Position numbers and translations under genes: made by a program
In this document: piece by piece, positions 33,729-42,796 of the stretch
Position numbering within the stretch: position 1 is the stretch's first letter
Layout: the number at the start of each line of letters is the position of its first letter
Notes under the pieces: generated by a model
Databases searched by the model: none
What the model was told of the DNA's origin: nothing
What the model saw: only the letters and a program-made list of their open reading frames with translations
NCBI GenBank assembly: GCA_902470345.1
Contig: CABRGB010000001.1
Location: forward strand, 62,001-126,000
DNA from: an uncultured Collinsella sp.
Lineage (GTDB): Bacteria > Actinomycetota > Coriobacteriia > Coriobacteriales > Coriobacteriaceae
Direction: 5' to 3'
DNA length: 64,000 nt

Positions 33729-34496
33729 CTACTCGCCTGCCTTGACGACCATAGAGGCGAAGTCGGCAGCCTTGAGCGAAGCGCCGCCCACGAGGGCGCC
33801 GTCAACGTCGGGCTTGGCGACGAGCTCGGCGATGTTACCGGGCTTGGCAGAGCCACCATAGAGAACGCGAATGCCGTTAGCGAGCTCCTCGCCGAACATC
33901 TCCTTGAGGGTCTCACGGATAGCGCCGCAGACCTCCTGAGCGTCCTCGGCGGTAGCGGTCTTGCCGGTGCCGATGGCCCAGATGGGCTCGTAGGCCACGA
34001 CGACCTGCTTGGGGCAGGTGATCTCAAGACCAGCAAGGCCAGCCTTGACCTGGTTCACGACGTGCTCGACATAGGTGCCAGCCTCGCGGACCTCAAGGGA
34101 CTCGCCGCAGCAGAAGACGGGAACAAGACCTGCGGAAACGAGGGCCTTGGCCTTCATGTTCTGATCCTCGTCGGTCTCGTGGAAGTAGTCGCGACGCTCA
34201 GAGTGACCGATGATGCAGTAGGTGCAGCCAGCGGACTTGAGCATGTCGCAAGAGGACTCACCGGTGAAGGCACCCTTGGCCTCCCAGTACACGTTCTGTG
34301 CACCGAGGGCGATGGGGGCAGCCTGAATGCGGTCATGAACCGTGGTGATGTCGATGGTCGGAGGGCAGACGAGCACCTCGACGCCAGCCGGAACCTCGGG
34401 CAGAGCCTGAGCCAGCTCGTCGGCGAGCTTGGCGGCCTCGGCGACGTCGTTGTTCATCTTCCAGTTACCAGCGATAAGAAGGGTGCGATTAGGCAT
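33729..34496 (-). CDS. tpiA: Triose-phosphate isomerase
   Basis: 255 residues. Starts MPNRTLLIAGNWKMN, has catalytic His in IIGHSERRDYF and Glu in VVAYEPIWAIGTGK. ATG 34496 lies inside the 3' end of pgk, overlapping by eight bases; a longer frame to 34559 is rejected because it adds a non-conserved tail. Part of the glycolytic operon. Confidence 0.96.
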   Translation of the reverse strand: MPNRTLLIAGNWKMNNDVAEAAKLADELAQALPEVPAGVEVLVCPPTIDITTVHDRIQAAPIALGAQNVYWEAKGAFTGESSCDMLKSAGCTYCIIGHSERRDYFHETDEDQNMKAKALVSAGLVPVFCCGESLEVREAGTYVEHVVNQVKAGLAGLEITCPKQVVVAYEPIWAIGTGKTATAEDAQEVCGAIRETLKEMFGEELANGIRVLYGGSAKPGNIAELVAKPDVDGALVGGASLKAADFASMVVKAGE

Positions 34497-35679
34497 CGAG
34501 AAGCGCCTCCACTCCGGGCAGGGCCTTACCCTCGACGAGCTCCATGGAAGCGCCACCACCGGTGGAGATCCAGCTCATCTTGTCGGCCAGGTTGAACTTG
34601 TTGACAGCTGCGACGGAGTCGCCACCGCCGATAATCGAGGTGCAATCGGCCTCGGCGACAGCCTCGGCGATAGCCTGGGTGCCGTGAGCGAAGTTGTCGA
34701 ACTCGAAGACGCCCATGGGGCCATTCCAGAACACGGTCTTGGCGCCCTTGACAGCCTCGGCGTAGAGCTCCTCGGTCTTAGGACCGATGTCCATGCCCTC
34801 ACGATCGTCGGGGATAGCGTCGGAAGCGACAACCTCGGGGACAGCGTCCTCGCCAAAGTGATCGGCAACGCGGTTGTCGATGGGGAGCAGGATCTTGACG
34901 CCCTTCTCCTCGGCCTTCTTAAGCATCTCGCCGGCGCGCTCGACCCAGTCCTCTTCCTTGAGGGACTGACCGACGGACAGGCCCTGAGCCAGGAAGAAGG
35001 TGTAAGCCATGCCGCCACCGATGATCAGGGTGTCAGCGGAGTCGATGAGGTGATCGAGAACGCCGATCTTGGAGGAAACCTTGGAACCGCCGACGATGGC
35101 GACGAAGGGGCGCTCGGGCTCGGCGAAGATGCCGGTCAGCGTGTCGACCTCCTTCTCGAGCAGGAAGCCAGCGACGGCAGGCAGGTAAGCGGCGGGGCCC
35201 ACGACGGAACCCTGGGCGCGGTGAGCGGTGCCGAAGGCATCGAGAACGAAGACGTCACCATAGGAAGCGAGCTTCTTGGCGATCTCGGGATCGTTCTTCT
35301 TCTCACGCTTATCGAAGCGGACGTTCTCGAGAACGAGAACCTTGCCCGGCTCGACGGCGGCGACAGCCTCGGCAGCCTTCTCGCCGTAAGTGTCGGCGAC
35401 AAAGGCAACGTCGAGACCAGAGAGCTCGGCGAGCTTCTTGGCGACAGGCTCAAGGGAGAGCTCAGGCTGGAAGCCAGTGCCCTCGGGACGGCCGAGGTGG
35501 CTCATGAGGATGACGCGAGCATTGTGCTCAACGAGATAGTTGATGGTGGGCAGGGCAGCCTTGATACGGGTGGTGTCGCCAACGACGCCATCCTTGATAG
35601 GCACGTTGAAGTCAACGCGGACGAGAACGCGCTTGCCGTCGACATCGATGTCGCGGACGGTCTTCTTGGTAAAGGCCAT
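34489..35679 (-). CDS. pgk: Phosphoglycerate kinase
   Basis: 396 residues. N-terminal RVLVRVDFNVPIKDG, middle LMSHLGRPEG, nucleotide-binding GGSKVSSKIGVLDHL and the C-terminal IIGGGDSVAAVNKF motif. Makes ATP from 1,3-bisphosphoglycerate. ATG 35679; the frame upstream to 35715 is not needed. Follows gap after a hairpin and overlaps tpiA by eight bases. Confidence 0.96.
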   Translation of the reverse strand: MAFTKKTVRDIDVDGKRVLVRVDFNVPIKDGVVGDTTRIKAALPTINYLVEHNARVILMSHLGRPEGTGFQPELSLEPVAKKLAELSGLDVAFVADTYGEKAAEAVAAVEPGKVLVLENVRFDKREKKNDPEIAKKLASYGDVFVLDAFGTAHRAQGSVVGPAAYLPAVAGFLLEKEVDTLTGIFAEPERPFVAIVGGSKVSSKIGVLDHLIDSADTLIIGGGMAYTFFLAQGLSVGQSLKEEDWVERAGEMLKKAEEKGVKILLPIDNRVADHFGEDAVPEVVASDAIPDDREGMDIGPKTEELYAEAVKGAKTVFWNGPMGVFEFDNFAHGTQAIAEAVAEADCTSIIGGGDSVAAVNKFNLADKMSWISTGGGASMELVEGKALPGVEALLDA

Positions 35680-35736
35680 GTTTGCTTCTACCTTTCGTAC
35701 GTGTCTGCCTCCCATTACGGCAGACGATTTCCTATA

Positions 35737-35784
35737 AAAAGGGCGCGACCCTAGGGTGTAAGCCCTATAAGGCCGCGCCCTTCT
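35737..35784 (-). terminator. Hairpin between gap and pgk
   Basis: AAGGGCGCG near 35740-35748 pairs with CGCGCCCTT near 35774-35782, followed on the minus strand by TTTTTATAGG. Looks like an intrinsic terminator, so gap may be expressed above pgk-tpiA-gpmI. Confidence 0.75.
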
Positions 35785-35819
35785 TTAGACGCTCAACGAG
35801 CTATTCGCTAAAAGCTAAA

Positions 35820-36845
35820 TTAAGCAACGAACTTCTCGAAGTACTTGATGGTGCGGACCATCTGAGAGGTGTAAGAGTTCTCGTTGTCGTACCAAGAGGT
35901 GACCTGAACGAGGGTCTGGCCGTTGCCGAGGTCAGAGCACATGGTCTGAGTGGCGTCGAAGATGGAGCCGTGGGTCTCGCCGATGATGTCGGTGGAGACG
36001 ATGTCGTCCTCGTTGTAACCGAAGGTCTCGGAGATGGTGGCAGCGTAGGCCTTCATAGCGGCGTTAACCTCGTCGACGGTGACCTTCTTGTCAACGACGG
36101 CGTAGAGGTTGGTCAGCGAGCCGGTCGGCGTCGGGACGCGCTGGGCGGCACCGATGAGCTTACCGTTGAGCTCGGGGAGAACCAGGCCGATGGCCTTGGC
36201 AGCACCGGTGGTGTTGGGGACGATGTTGACGGCGCAGGCGCGGCTACGACGCTTGTTGCCCTTGCGCTGCGGGCCGTCGAGCGGCATCTGGTCGCCGGTC
36301 CAGGCGTGAATGGTGGTCATGATGCCGGACACGATGGGAGCGAAGTCGTTCAGACCCTTGGCCATCGGGGCGAGGCAGTTGGTGGTGCAGGAAGCAGCGG
36401 AGATGATGTTGTCCTCAGCGGTCAGCGTCTCATGGTTGACGTTGTACACGATGGTGGGCAGATCGCTGCCGGCCGGAGCGGAGATGACGACCTTCTTGGC
36501 GCCAGCGTTGATGTGGGCCTGAGCCTTAGCCTTGCTGGTGTAGAAGCCGGTGCACTCGAGAACGACGTCGACGTCGAGGTCGCCCCAAGGCAGGTTGTTG
36601 GCGTCGGCCTCCTTGTAGATCTTGATCTCCTTGCCGTCAACGGTGATGGAATCCTCGCCAGCAACGACCTCGTGATCGCGAGCGTAGTTGCCCTGCGTGG
36701 AGTCGTACTTCAGCAGGTAAGCGAGCATATCGGGAGAGGTGAGGTCGTTGATAGCGACGATCTCGGAGCCCTCATGACCGAACATCTGACGGAAAGCCAG
36801 ACGACCGATGCGACCGAAGCCGTTAATAGCAACCTTTACTGCCAT
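35820..36845 (-). CDS. gap: Glyceraldehyde-3-phosphate dehydrogenase, type I
   Basis: 341 residues. NAD-binding [14 protein letters not shown] at the N-terminus, catalytic cysteine in [13 protein letters not shown], and the substrate-loop [14 protein letters not shown] 36845 follows AAAGGAGACACA. An A/T-rich upstream region contains a perfect palindrome TTAAAACGTTTTAA at 36980-36993. Between whiA and pgk, the ancestral actinobacterial order. Confidence 0.97.
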   Translation of the reverse strand: MAVKVAINGFGRIGRLAFRQMFGHEGSEIVAINDLTSPDMLAYLLKYDSTQGNYARDHEVVAGEDSITVDGKEIKIYKEADANNLPWGDLDVDVVLECTGFYTSKAKAQAHINAGAKKVVISAPAGSDLPTIVYNVNHETLTAEDNIISAASCTTNCLAPMAKGLNDFAPIVSGIMTTIHAWTGDQMPLDGPQRKGNKRRSRACAVNIVPNTTGAAKAIGLVLPELNGKLIGAAQRVPTPTGSLTNLYAVVDKKVTVDEVNAAMKAYAATISETFGYNEDDIVSTDIIGETHGSIFDATQTMCSDLGNGQTLVQVTSWYDNENSYTSQMVRTIKYFEKFVA

Positions 36846-36979
36846 TGTGTCTCCTTTCGTAAGGCCCCCGCGAGCTACAGCGCCCGCCGTTGAGGCCCAC
36901 AAACTAACCACTCGCCTAATATACCTTTTTTTTGACTTGAATTTCACGAGAATGCTCGAAATTGAAAATCAAATTTACG

Positions 36980-36993
36980 TTAAAACGTTTTAA
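36980..36993. promoter_or_regulatory. Perfect 14-bp palindrome upstream of gap
   Basis: TTAAAACGTTTTAA with the central CG typical of LacI/CcpA-family operators. It lies about 135 bases upstream of gap. A related AAACGTTT core occurs at 49683-49690 upstream of the sialic acid operon. Regulator unknown. Confidence 0.35.
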
Positions 36994-37038
36994 AGAGTAA
37001 AACAGCAGTTCAATCCCTATATAAGCAGTTTCGCTCAA

Positions 37039-37968
37039 CTACCTGTTTTCTTCAATGAGCTTTTCAAGCCTCAAAACTCGATGGTAGAGGGCCGACTTCG
37101 ACAAGGGAGGGTCAGCCATCTCCCCCAGATCGCGCAGTGACAGATCAGGATAGCGCTCGCGCAGGTCGCAAAAGACCGCCAAGGCGTCCGGAAGCGTGTC
37201 GCGCAAACCCCGCTGTTCGAGCTCATCGATCAACGCAAGCTGATGCTGGGCGGCACCCGCACTTCTGGTCTGATTGGCCAGTTCGGCATTCACGCGACGG
37301 TTTACGTCGTTCTTAACCAATTTGACCGCGCGCGCTTCCTCGATCTCGGCAACGCTGCGCTTGGCGCCAATCAGCTTTAGGAGCTGCTCGATCTCCTCGG
37401 CGCTCTTAATGTAGACAGCAAAGGATCCGCGCCGCGCGTTAACGCGCGCATGGACCCCAATCTGCTCCAATAGATCGCAAAGTCCCCGGGCATACTGCTC
37501 GCCCTGCACCGCGATCTCCAAATGAAAGTCGCCGCGGGGATCGGCCACGAAACCGCCGGCGATGAGCGCGCCGCGGATGTAGGCAAGCCTGCAGCAGGGA
37601 CGGGCAACGATGTGCCGGGGAACACCGGCGACGAGCCCTCCCCTGCGGTCGAGAATGCCCAGCAGCACCAGAGCCTTGTCCAGGTCGGGTTGATCGGGCA
37701 GGGTAATGAGATAGTTACGGACCTTATGCAAGACCGATTTACGAACGGTGAATTCCGTTTTGAGCTTAAGGATGCGATGCGTCAGCGTGATCATCGTGCG
37801 CGCGACGGCACCCGTCTCGGTCGCGACCGTCAAACGATACCGCCCGGAGCCGGCCAGCGAAAGTGTACCGCTCACACGCGTCAGGGCGGCAAGCGTCGAC
37901 AAATCGCAGTATTCACATTCGGGTTCGCAGCGCGCGAGCTCGTCACGCACCTCGGCGGTAAACGACAT
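37039..37968 (-). CDS. whiA: WhiA-family DNA-binding protein
   Basis: 309 residues. N-terminal LAGLIDADG-like domain (CRLAYIRGALIAGGFVADP, DFHLEIAV) and C-terminal helix-turn-helix (SLRDLGEMADPPLSKSALYHRV). WhiA controls division and sporulation genes in actinobacteria and is conserved in non-sporulating Gram-positives. Begins six bases after the rapZ stop, so the two are one unit. Confidence 0.94.
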   Translation of the reverse strand: MSFTAEVRDELARCEPECEYCDLSTLAALTRVSGTLSLAGSGRYRLTVATETGAVARTMITLTHRILKLKTEFTVRKSVLHKVRNYLITLPDQPDLDKALVLLGILDRRGGLVAGVPRHIVARPCCRLAYIRGALIAGGFVADPRGDFHLEIAVQGEQYARGLCDLLEQIGVHARVNARRGSFAVYIKSAEEIEQLLKLIGAKRSVAEIEEARAVKLVKNDVNRRVNAELANQTRSAGAAQHQLALIDELEQRGLRDTLPDALAVFCDLRERYPDLSLRDLGEMADPPLSKSALYHRVLRLEKLIEENR

Positions 37969-37974
37969 GCAGGC

Positions 37975-38895
37975 CTATGCTTTCGTGTTGGCGCGCGACA
38001 GGTCGCGATGGGAAATGCTCACATGATATTGGGCACCTTCTAAATAACGTGCCGTGGCCTCGGCGATGGCAACGCTGCGGTGTTGACCGCCCGTGCAGCC
38101 GATGGCAATAGAAAGCTGTGGCTTGCCCTCCGCGATATAGCCGGGCATGACCGTATCGAGCAGCTGCGTCCAGGCCTTCCAGAACTCCTGGGTCTTGGGA
38201 TGGTCCAGAACAAAGTCGGAGACTTTCTTATCGAGACCGGTCATGGTGCGCATCTCGGGATCGTAGAACGGATTGGGCAGGAAGCGGACGTCGATCATAA
38301 TGTCCGCCTCGACGGGCATGCCGTGCTTAAAGCCAAACGAGAACACGTGAACGTCCATGAGCTGCTGGTCGGACAGCTCGGAGAACGCCATGCGCAATTT
38401 GTTGCGCAGGGCAGAGGTGCGCAGGCGGCTCGTGTCGATGATCATATCGGCTCGATCGCGCACGCCCTGCAGCTGCAGGCGCTCGCGCTGAATCGCATCG
38501 GCCGTAGTCTCCCCCGGCTTGGCAATGGGGTGGCGGCGGCGGTTTTCGCTATAACGACGGATCAGCACCTCGTCAGAGGCCTCGAGAAACACGATGTCAC
38601 AGCTCATCTCGCGCTCCTCGAGTGCGGCAACGGCATCGAGCAGCTCATCGAACAAGCCCTGGCTGCGCAGGTCGCAGGTGACGGCAAGATGCCTGCCCAC
38701 GCCCGTATTGATGCCGACGAGTTCGGCAAGCTGGGCGATCAGACGCGGAGGCAAGTTGTCGATGCAAAAGTAGCCCATGTCCTCGAACACATGCATGGCC
38801 TGCGTTCGGCCCGATCCGGACATTCCGGTGATGATGACGATATCGGGGATGCGCTCCGAGCGCTCCGCCGCATCCATGGCATCTCCCTTTTGCAT
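37975..38895 (-). CDS. rapZ: RapZ-family nucleotide-binding protein
   Basis: 306 residues. Walker A-like GMSGSGRT (residues 24-31, with Arg in place of the usual Lys), MGYFCIDNLPP, RRRHPI and a C-terminal CTGGQHRSV motif mark the family. RapZ binds RNA and amino-sugar metabolites in E. coli; the role in actinobacteria is less clear. ATG 38895 follows GGAGG; ATG 38877 also has a GGGAG. yvcK, usually between rapZ and whiA, is missing here. Confidence 0.93.
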   Translation of the reverse strand: MQKGDAMDAAERSERIPDIVIITGMSGSGRTQAMHVFEDMGYFCIDNLPPRLIAQLAELVGINTGVGRHLAVTCDLRSQGLFDELLDAVAALEEREMSCDIVFLEASDEVLIRRYSENRRRHPIAKPGETTADAIQRERLQLQGVRDRADMIIDTSRLRTSALRNKLRMAFSELSDQQLMDVHVFSFGFKHGMPVEADIMIDVRFLPNPFYDPEMRTMTGLDKKVSDFVLDHPKTQEFWKAWTQLLDTVMPGYIAEGKPQLSIAIGCTGGQHRSVAIAEATARYLEGAQYHVSISHRDLSRANTKA

Positions 38896-38909
38896 GTGTG
38901 CCTCCTAAA

Positions 38910-38942
38910 ACAAGCGCGGGACCCGGCCAGCGGATCCCGCGC
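38910..38942 (-). terminator. Terminator of the sialic acid operon
   Basis: GCGCGGGA (38914-38921) pairs with TCCCGCGC (38935-38942); the minus-strand transcript then reads TTGTTTTAGG. It separates nanE from rapZ. Confidence 0.75.
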
Positions 38943-38993
38943 GATCAATTGCCTTTATTGAGTATACCGCCCCAAGCGGATACGAGGCCTGTC

Positions 38994-39680
38994 TTACGCC
39001 TCAAGCGCAGCCTTGAACCAACTTGTAATACTCGTGGGGTGCGTGATGGCGGTGCCGACGACAACGGCCCAGGCGCCCGCATCAATCGCGGCGCGGGCCT
39101 CCTCGGGCGTGTGCACGCGGCCCTCGCAGATGATGGGAAGACCGGGGAATTCCTCGGTCGCCTGACGCAGAAGCGGCAGATCGGGGCCATCGGCCATGGT
39201 GCAGTCGATAGCGGCAACACCATGAGAAAGCGTGGTGGACACCAGGTCGAAGCCCATGTCGACAGCACGACGAATATCCTCGATGGTGGCACAGTCGGCC
39301 ATCAGGAGCACGCCCTCCTCGTGCAGCGGACGGAAGGTGTCCTCGACGGTCTTGCCATCGGGACGCGGGCGATCGGTGGCGTCAATCGCCACGATATCGG
39401 CACCGGCGGCAACGCAGGCGCGAGCGTGGCGCAGCGTCGGCGTGATGTAGACGCCCTCGTGCCCATCCTTCCACAAGCCGATGACGGGGACCTCACAGCG
39501 GCCCTTAATGGCGGCGATGTCGGCAAGGCCCTGGCAGCGAATGGCGGCGGCGCCGCCGAGCTCGCAAGCGCGAGACATTTGAGCCATGGTCTCGGGCGTG
39601 CGAAGCGGCTCGCCCATATACGCCTGAACGCTCACGACGAGCTTGCCCTTCAGGGATTGAATCAAAGGATCGACGGTCAT
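38994..39680 (-). CDS. nanE: N-acetylmannosamine-6-phosphate 2-epimerase
   Basis: 228 residues. TIM-barrel epimerase making GlcNAc-6-P from ManNAc-6-P. Landmarks KLVVSVQAYMGEPL, AAAIRCQGLADI, GLWKDGHEGVYITPTL and IICEGRVHTPEEARAA. ATG 39680 is chosen because the region beyond 39706 is a palindrome. Last gene of the nan operon. No nagA or nagB in the window; GlcNAc-6-P must be handled by genes elsewhere. Confidence 0.94.
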   Translation of the reverse strand: MTVDPLIQSLKGKLVVSVQAYMGEPLRTPETMAQMSRACELGGAAAIRCQGLADIAAIKGRCEVPVIGLWKDGHEGVYITPTLRHARACVAAGADIVAIDATDRPRPDGKTVEDTFRPLHEEGVLLMADCATIEDIRRAVDMGFDLVSTTLSHGVAAIDCTMADGPDLPLLRQATEEFPGLPIICEGRVHTPEEARAAIDAGAWAVVVGTAITHPTSITSWFKAALEA

Positions 39681-39705
39681 GTTCGACTCAACCTTTCTCA
39701 AAACA

Positions 39706-39803
39706 GCCTTCTGAGACACCGCACCTTGACGTTCAAACCGTCGCTCGCGTACCGAAGTACGCTTCGCTCCTCTTTCACGTCAATCTGCGGCACCTCAGAA
39801 GGC
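39706..39803. repeat. 98-nt palindrome between nanK and nanE
   Basis: 27-base arms 39706-39732 and 39777-39803 match at 22 positions; the centre has GCGTAC-CGAA-GTACGC, a perfect hairpin with a stable tetraloop. It lies in an otherwise co-directional operon. Confidence 0.75.
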
Positions 39804-39820
39804 GCACTTGGTAGTTATGT

Positions 39821-40786
39821 TTACTTCAACGACGCAAGAAGGTGTTCGGCAGCACCGATGAGCGGAGCATCGCCCTCCAGAGAACCGATGAGGATCGGCG
39901 TGTCCTGAAGCGGATCGAGCGCCTGGCTGGCATAGCCCTCGTGCACCGAATCCTTCCACGTCTGTGAACGCCAATCGGGACCTTGGTGAATCACGCCGCC
40001 CGAAAGCACGATGACCTCAGGGTCCAGGATGTTAGCGAGCGAGCCCAAGCTGGCACCCAGCGCAAAGCCGGCGTCATGGATGACCTCGGTCGCCTTTGCG
40101 TCGCCCGCACGGCACAGGTCGTTCACATCGCGACCGACCGAAGGACGGCTGGGGTCGACGCGACCAAAGCGCTCATCGTACATACGACCAATGGAAGTGC
40201 CCGAAGCAACCGACTCAAGATGGCCGGAACGTCCGCAGGCGCAGGGAATGCCGGCGGCAGCCGAGCACTCGATGTGGCCCATATGACCGGCAGCACCATG
40301 GAAGCCCTGCATCACGCGGCCGTTCTCGACATATGCGCCGCCGATGCCCGTGCCGATGCCCAGGCACAAGACAGAGAACTTGCCCTTGCCGACGCCCCAG
40401 TGGGCCTCGCCCAGAGCATGAGCCTGCACGTCGCCCACAACGGCAACGGGGAGACCAAGGTCCTCGCGCAGACGCGGCCCCAACTGAACGCCGGACCAGC
40501 CGGGCATAATCTCGTTGGCATACGCGATGGCGCCCGTCTTGGGATCGACGACGCCTGCGGCACCGATACCGACACCGAGGACCTCGACATCGGGATTCGC
40601 CTCAAGAGCGGCCTTGATGGACGCCTCGATACGTTGGAAGACGGCCTCGCCGCCCTCCTGGGCCTCGGTGGGAACCTCAGCTTCAAAGACCGGATGAGGC
40701 ACGCTGCCATCAGCCGGATACTCCATAATGGCAGTCGCAATCTTGGTGCCGCCGATATCGACGGAGCAAACGTACTTGTTCTCCAT
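39821..40786 (-). CDS. nanK: ROK-family kinase, probable N-acetylmannosamine kinase
   Basis: 321 residues. ATP-binding SVDIGGTKIATAI, GIGTGIGGAYV, and the ROK zinc region HMGHIECSAAAGIPCACGRSGH. No N-terminal helix-turn-helix, so an enzyme rather than a repressor. Placement between nanA and nanE points to ManNAc as substrate; glucose kinase activity cannot be ruled out. ATG 40786 follows AAGGAG. Confidence 0.88.
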   Translation of the reverse strand: MENKYVCSVDIGGTKIATAIMEYPADGSVPHPVFEAEVPTEAQEGGEAVFQRIEASIKAALEANPDVEVLGVGIGAAGVVDPKTGAIAYANEIMPGWSGVQLGPRLREDLGLPVAVVGDVQAHALGEAHWGVGKGKFSVLCLGIGTGIGGAYVENGRVMQGFHGAAGHMGHIECSAAAGIPCACGRSGHLESVASGTSIGRMYDERFGRVDPSRPSVGRDVNDLCRAGDAKATEVIHDAGFALGASLGSLANILDPEVIVLSGGVIHQGPDWRSQTWKDSVHEGYASQALDPLQDTPILIGSLEGDAPLIGAAEHLLASLK

Positions 40787-40849
40787 GTCGCTCTCCTTCG
40801 GAGACAAAACAACTACAGGAAATGAGGGCAGAATTATCGCCACAGTTTG

Positions 40850-40959
40850 GTAAAGGTTTCCCAGGTGTCCGAGATCGCCGCGAAGCCTTGCGGCCATTGA
40901 CCTAATGGGTCATGGCCGCAAGGCTGAACGGCGAGGTCGGGTGCCTGGGGAAGCTTTAC
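40850..40959. repeat. 110-nt palindrome between nanA and nanK
   Basis: Arms 40850-40902 and 40908-40959 pair along most of their length with small bulges (GCCTTGCGGCCA is matched perfectly on the far arm). The loop is about five bases. It overlaps the nanA stop codon (40956-40958). Confidence 0.8.
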
Positions 40960-41876
40960 AGGAGACCGTTGTCCTGGAGGACCTTCCTAATCGCCTCGAC
41001 GTTCTCGCCGGTCATGGCCTTCACCGGGCGCGGCATAGTCGGGCTGTCGAAGATGCCCATGAGGTTCATAGCGGTCTTGAAGGCGCCAACACCACCGGCA
41101 TAGCCCTGGACGCCCGAGGTGACATCCCAAATGTGGGAGATCTCGTTGAGGCGATCCTGCTCGGCCTTGACGGTAGCCCAGTCGCCGGCCTGAGCGGCCT
41201 TCCACTGGCGCACGTAGCCCTCGGGCTCAACGTTGGCGAGACCTGGAACGGAGCCGTCGGCGCCGCCGAGGTAAGCACCGTCGACGACGACCTCGTGGCC
41301 GGTAAGGATGCTCATCGGATGACCGTTCTTCTCGTTCTCCTGAACGAGGTAGCGGAACGAGATGTCATCACCCGAGGAATCCTTGACGCCGGCCAGGACG
41401 CCCTCGGCGCCGAGCTTGGCAAGGAGCTTCCAGGGGAGCTTGGTGTGGACGCACACGGGGATGTCGTAGGCGAAGATGGGAAGGTCGAGTTCCTCGTGCA
41501 GGATGCGGAAGTGCTCCTCGACCTCGGTCATGCCCTGCAGGGCATAGAACGGGCAGGTGGCGACAAGCGCATCGGCGCCCAGCTCCTGAGCGACCTTGCC
41601 GTGCTCGATCATGCGCTCGGTCTCGGTGTCGATGATGCCGACCAGAACAGGCACACGGTGATCAACGATGCGCACGGCCTCGGCGACAATCTGGCGACGG
41701 CGCTCGTCGGTGGAGAAGACGACCTCGCCCGAGGATCCCAGGAAGAACAGGCCATCGACGCCGGCATCGATCATACGGTTGATGCTGCGCTCAAAGGAGG
41801 CAACATCAAGCTGGTGGTCTTCGGTATCGGGAACAACGACGGGAGGGATAACGCCGGTGAATTTCTGAGTTGCCAC
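40956..41876 (-). CDS. nanA: N-acetylneuraminate lyase
   Basis: 306 residues. Class I aldolase of the DapA/NanA family cleaving sialic acid to ManNAc and pyruvate. With the GTG start at 41876 (behind AAGGAG), Schiff-base lysine is K165 (AGVKDSSGD) and catalytic tyrosine Y137 (FAYDIP), the same numbers as in E. coli NanA; GSSGE binds the carboxylate. Flanked by esterase genes and nanK, which supports NanA over DapA. Confidence 0.92.
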   Translation of the reverse strand: MATQKFTGVIPPVVVPDTEDHQLDVASFERSINRMIDAGVDGLFFLGSSGEVVFSTDERRRQIVAEAVRIVDHRVPVLVGIIDTETERMIEHGKVAQELGADALVATCPFYALQGMTEVEEHFRILHEELDLPIFAYDIPVCVHTKLPWKLLAKLGAEGVLAGVKDSSGDDISFRYLVQENEKNGHPMSILTGHEVVVDGAYLGGADGSVPGLANVEPEGYVRQWKAAQAGDWATVKAEQDRLNEISHIWDVTSGVQGYAGGVGAFKTAMNLMGIFDSPTMPRPVKAMTGENVEAIRKVLQDNGLL

Positions 41877-41944
41877 AAGAATCTCCTTAGTTGTCTGGCG
41901 GGCGGCCCTATGCCACCCACTCTTGTTGGCAGTGTCCAGGCCGT

Positions 41945-42796
41945 CTAGGCCAAAGAACACGGGTAGAACGTTTGGTTAAAGAAGTCGACGACTTCGTTTT
42001 CGAACGCATTGATGCGCTCGTGAGCGTATTTGGCATAAATGATATGCCTTCGGTCACACTCAAGACCGTTGAATACGGCAAACTGACCCTTGGGATCGCT
42101 CACGGCGTCCATAAGCGATGTGCCCATGAGCACCGATCCGTGCACCCGAGACGACAGAGCCTCGAGGCCACCGGGGATTGGATTGGCAACCGCCGTGCAG
42201 GCAAGGCCTCGCTCGTCCAAGGCGGAAACCGCCAGCGCAACACCGCCGCCAAGGCCCTCGCCCCACGCAAAAATGCAATCGGGGTCCACGCCATCAAGAT
42301 TACGCGCGACCTTCGCCAACGCGCAGCCCCAACGAACGCGCCTGACAAAAGCAGGCGAGGTAATCCCCTGCTGCAGATCGCTGAGTCCAATCGCCTCATC
42401 GTCCAGTGCAAGCACGGCATATCCCATGGCGGCAAATCTCGTCATGTGATGCCAGCCGCGCACAGGCCGATCGATGTCGTGGAACATCAGGCACAGCGGC
42501 ACGCGCTCAGATACTCGGGCACGACCAACAGGCTCAATCAAACGAGCGTGGACCGCATGGTCACCGAGCTCAAAGGAAACCTCCGAGTAACGGGCGCAGG
42601 GGTTAACAAAGTCAATCGCCGTAACAGTCAACCCGCAAACCTCAAGGTCCGAAGCGGCTGTCTTCAAATCGGATATATCCGCCAAAGCATCGCCGCGCCA
42701 ATCCCGGAAATCGGAGAGCCTTGACGAAACCGTTCCAGGAATTCCCACGAGCCCGGGGACTATCAGCTCATCGATATTGCTCTCGCACTTAGACAT
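41945..42796 (-). CDS. AXE1-like esterase paralogue lacking the catalytic serine
   Basis: 283 residues, related to the protein encoded just upstream (shared SEVSF/ HAVHARL layout, KGQFAVFNGLECDRRH against TQFAVYNNLSCDKRH, AKYAHERINAF against EGFGHEEIQNF). At the nucleophile the active GASQGGG reads GEGLGGG, so Ser is Gly (position 181). The oxyanion motif CPGQGG is also lost (LDDEAIGLSD). The His is kept. ATG 42796 overlaps the previous gene by eight bases. Likely a pseudoenzyme, perhaps a binding or regulatory partner; family call is good, function unknown. Confidence 0.8.
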   Translation of the reverse strand: MSKCESNIDELIVPGLVGIPGTVSSRLSDFRDWRGDALADISDLKTAASDLEVCGLTVTAIDFVNPCARYSEVSFELGDHAVHARLIEPVGRARVSERVPLCLMFHDIDRPVRGWHHMTRFAAMGYAVLALDDEAIGLSDLQQGITSPAFVRRVRWGCALAKVARNLDGVDPDCIFAWGEGLGGGVALAVSALDERGLACTAVANPIPGGLEALSSRVHGSVLMGTSLMDAVSDPKGQFAVFNGLECDRRHIIYAKYAHERINAFENEVVDFFNQTFYPCSLA

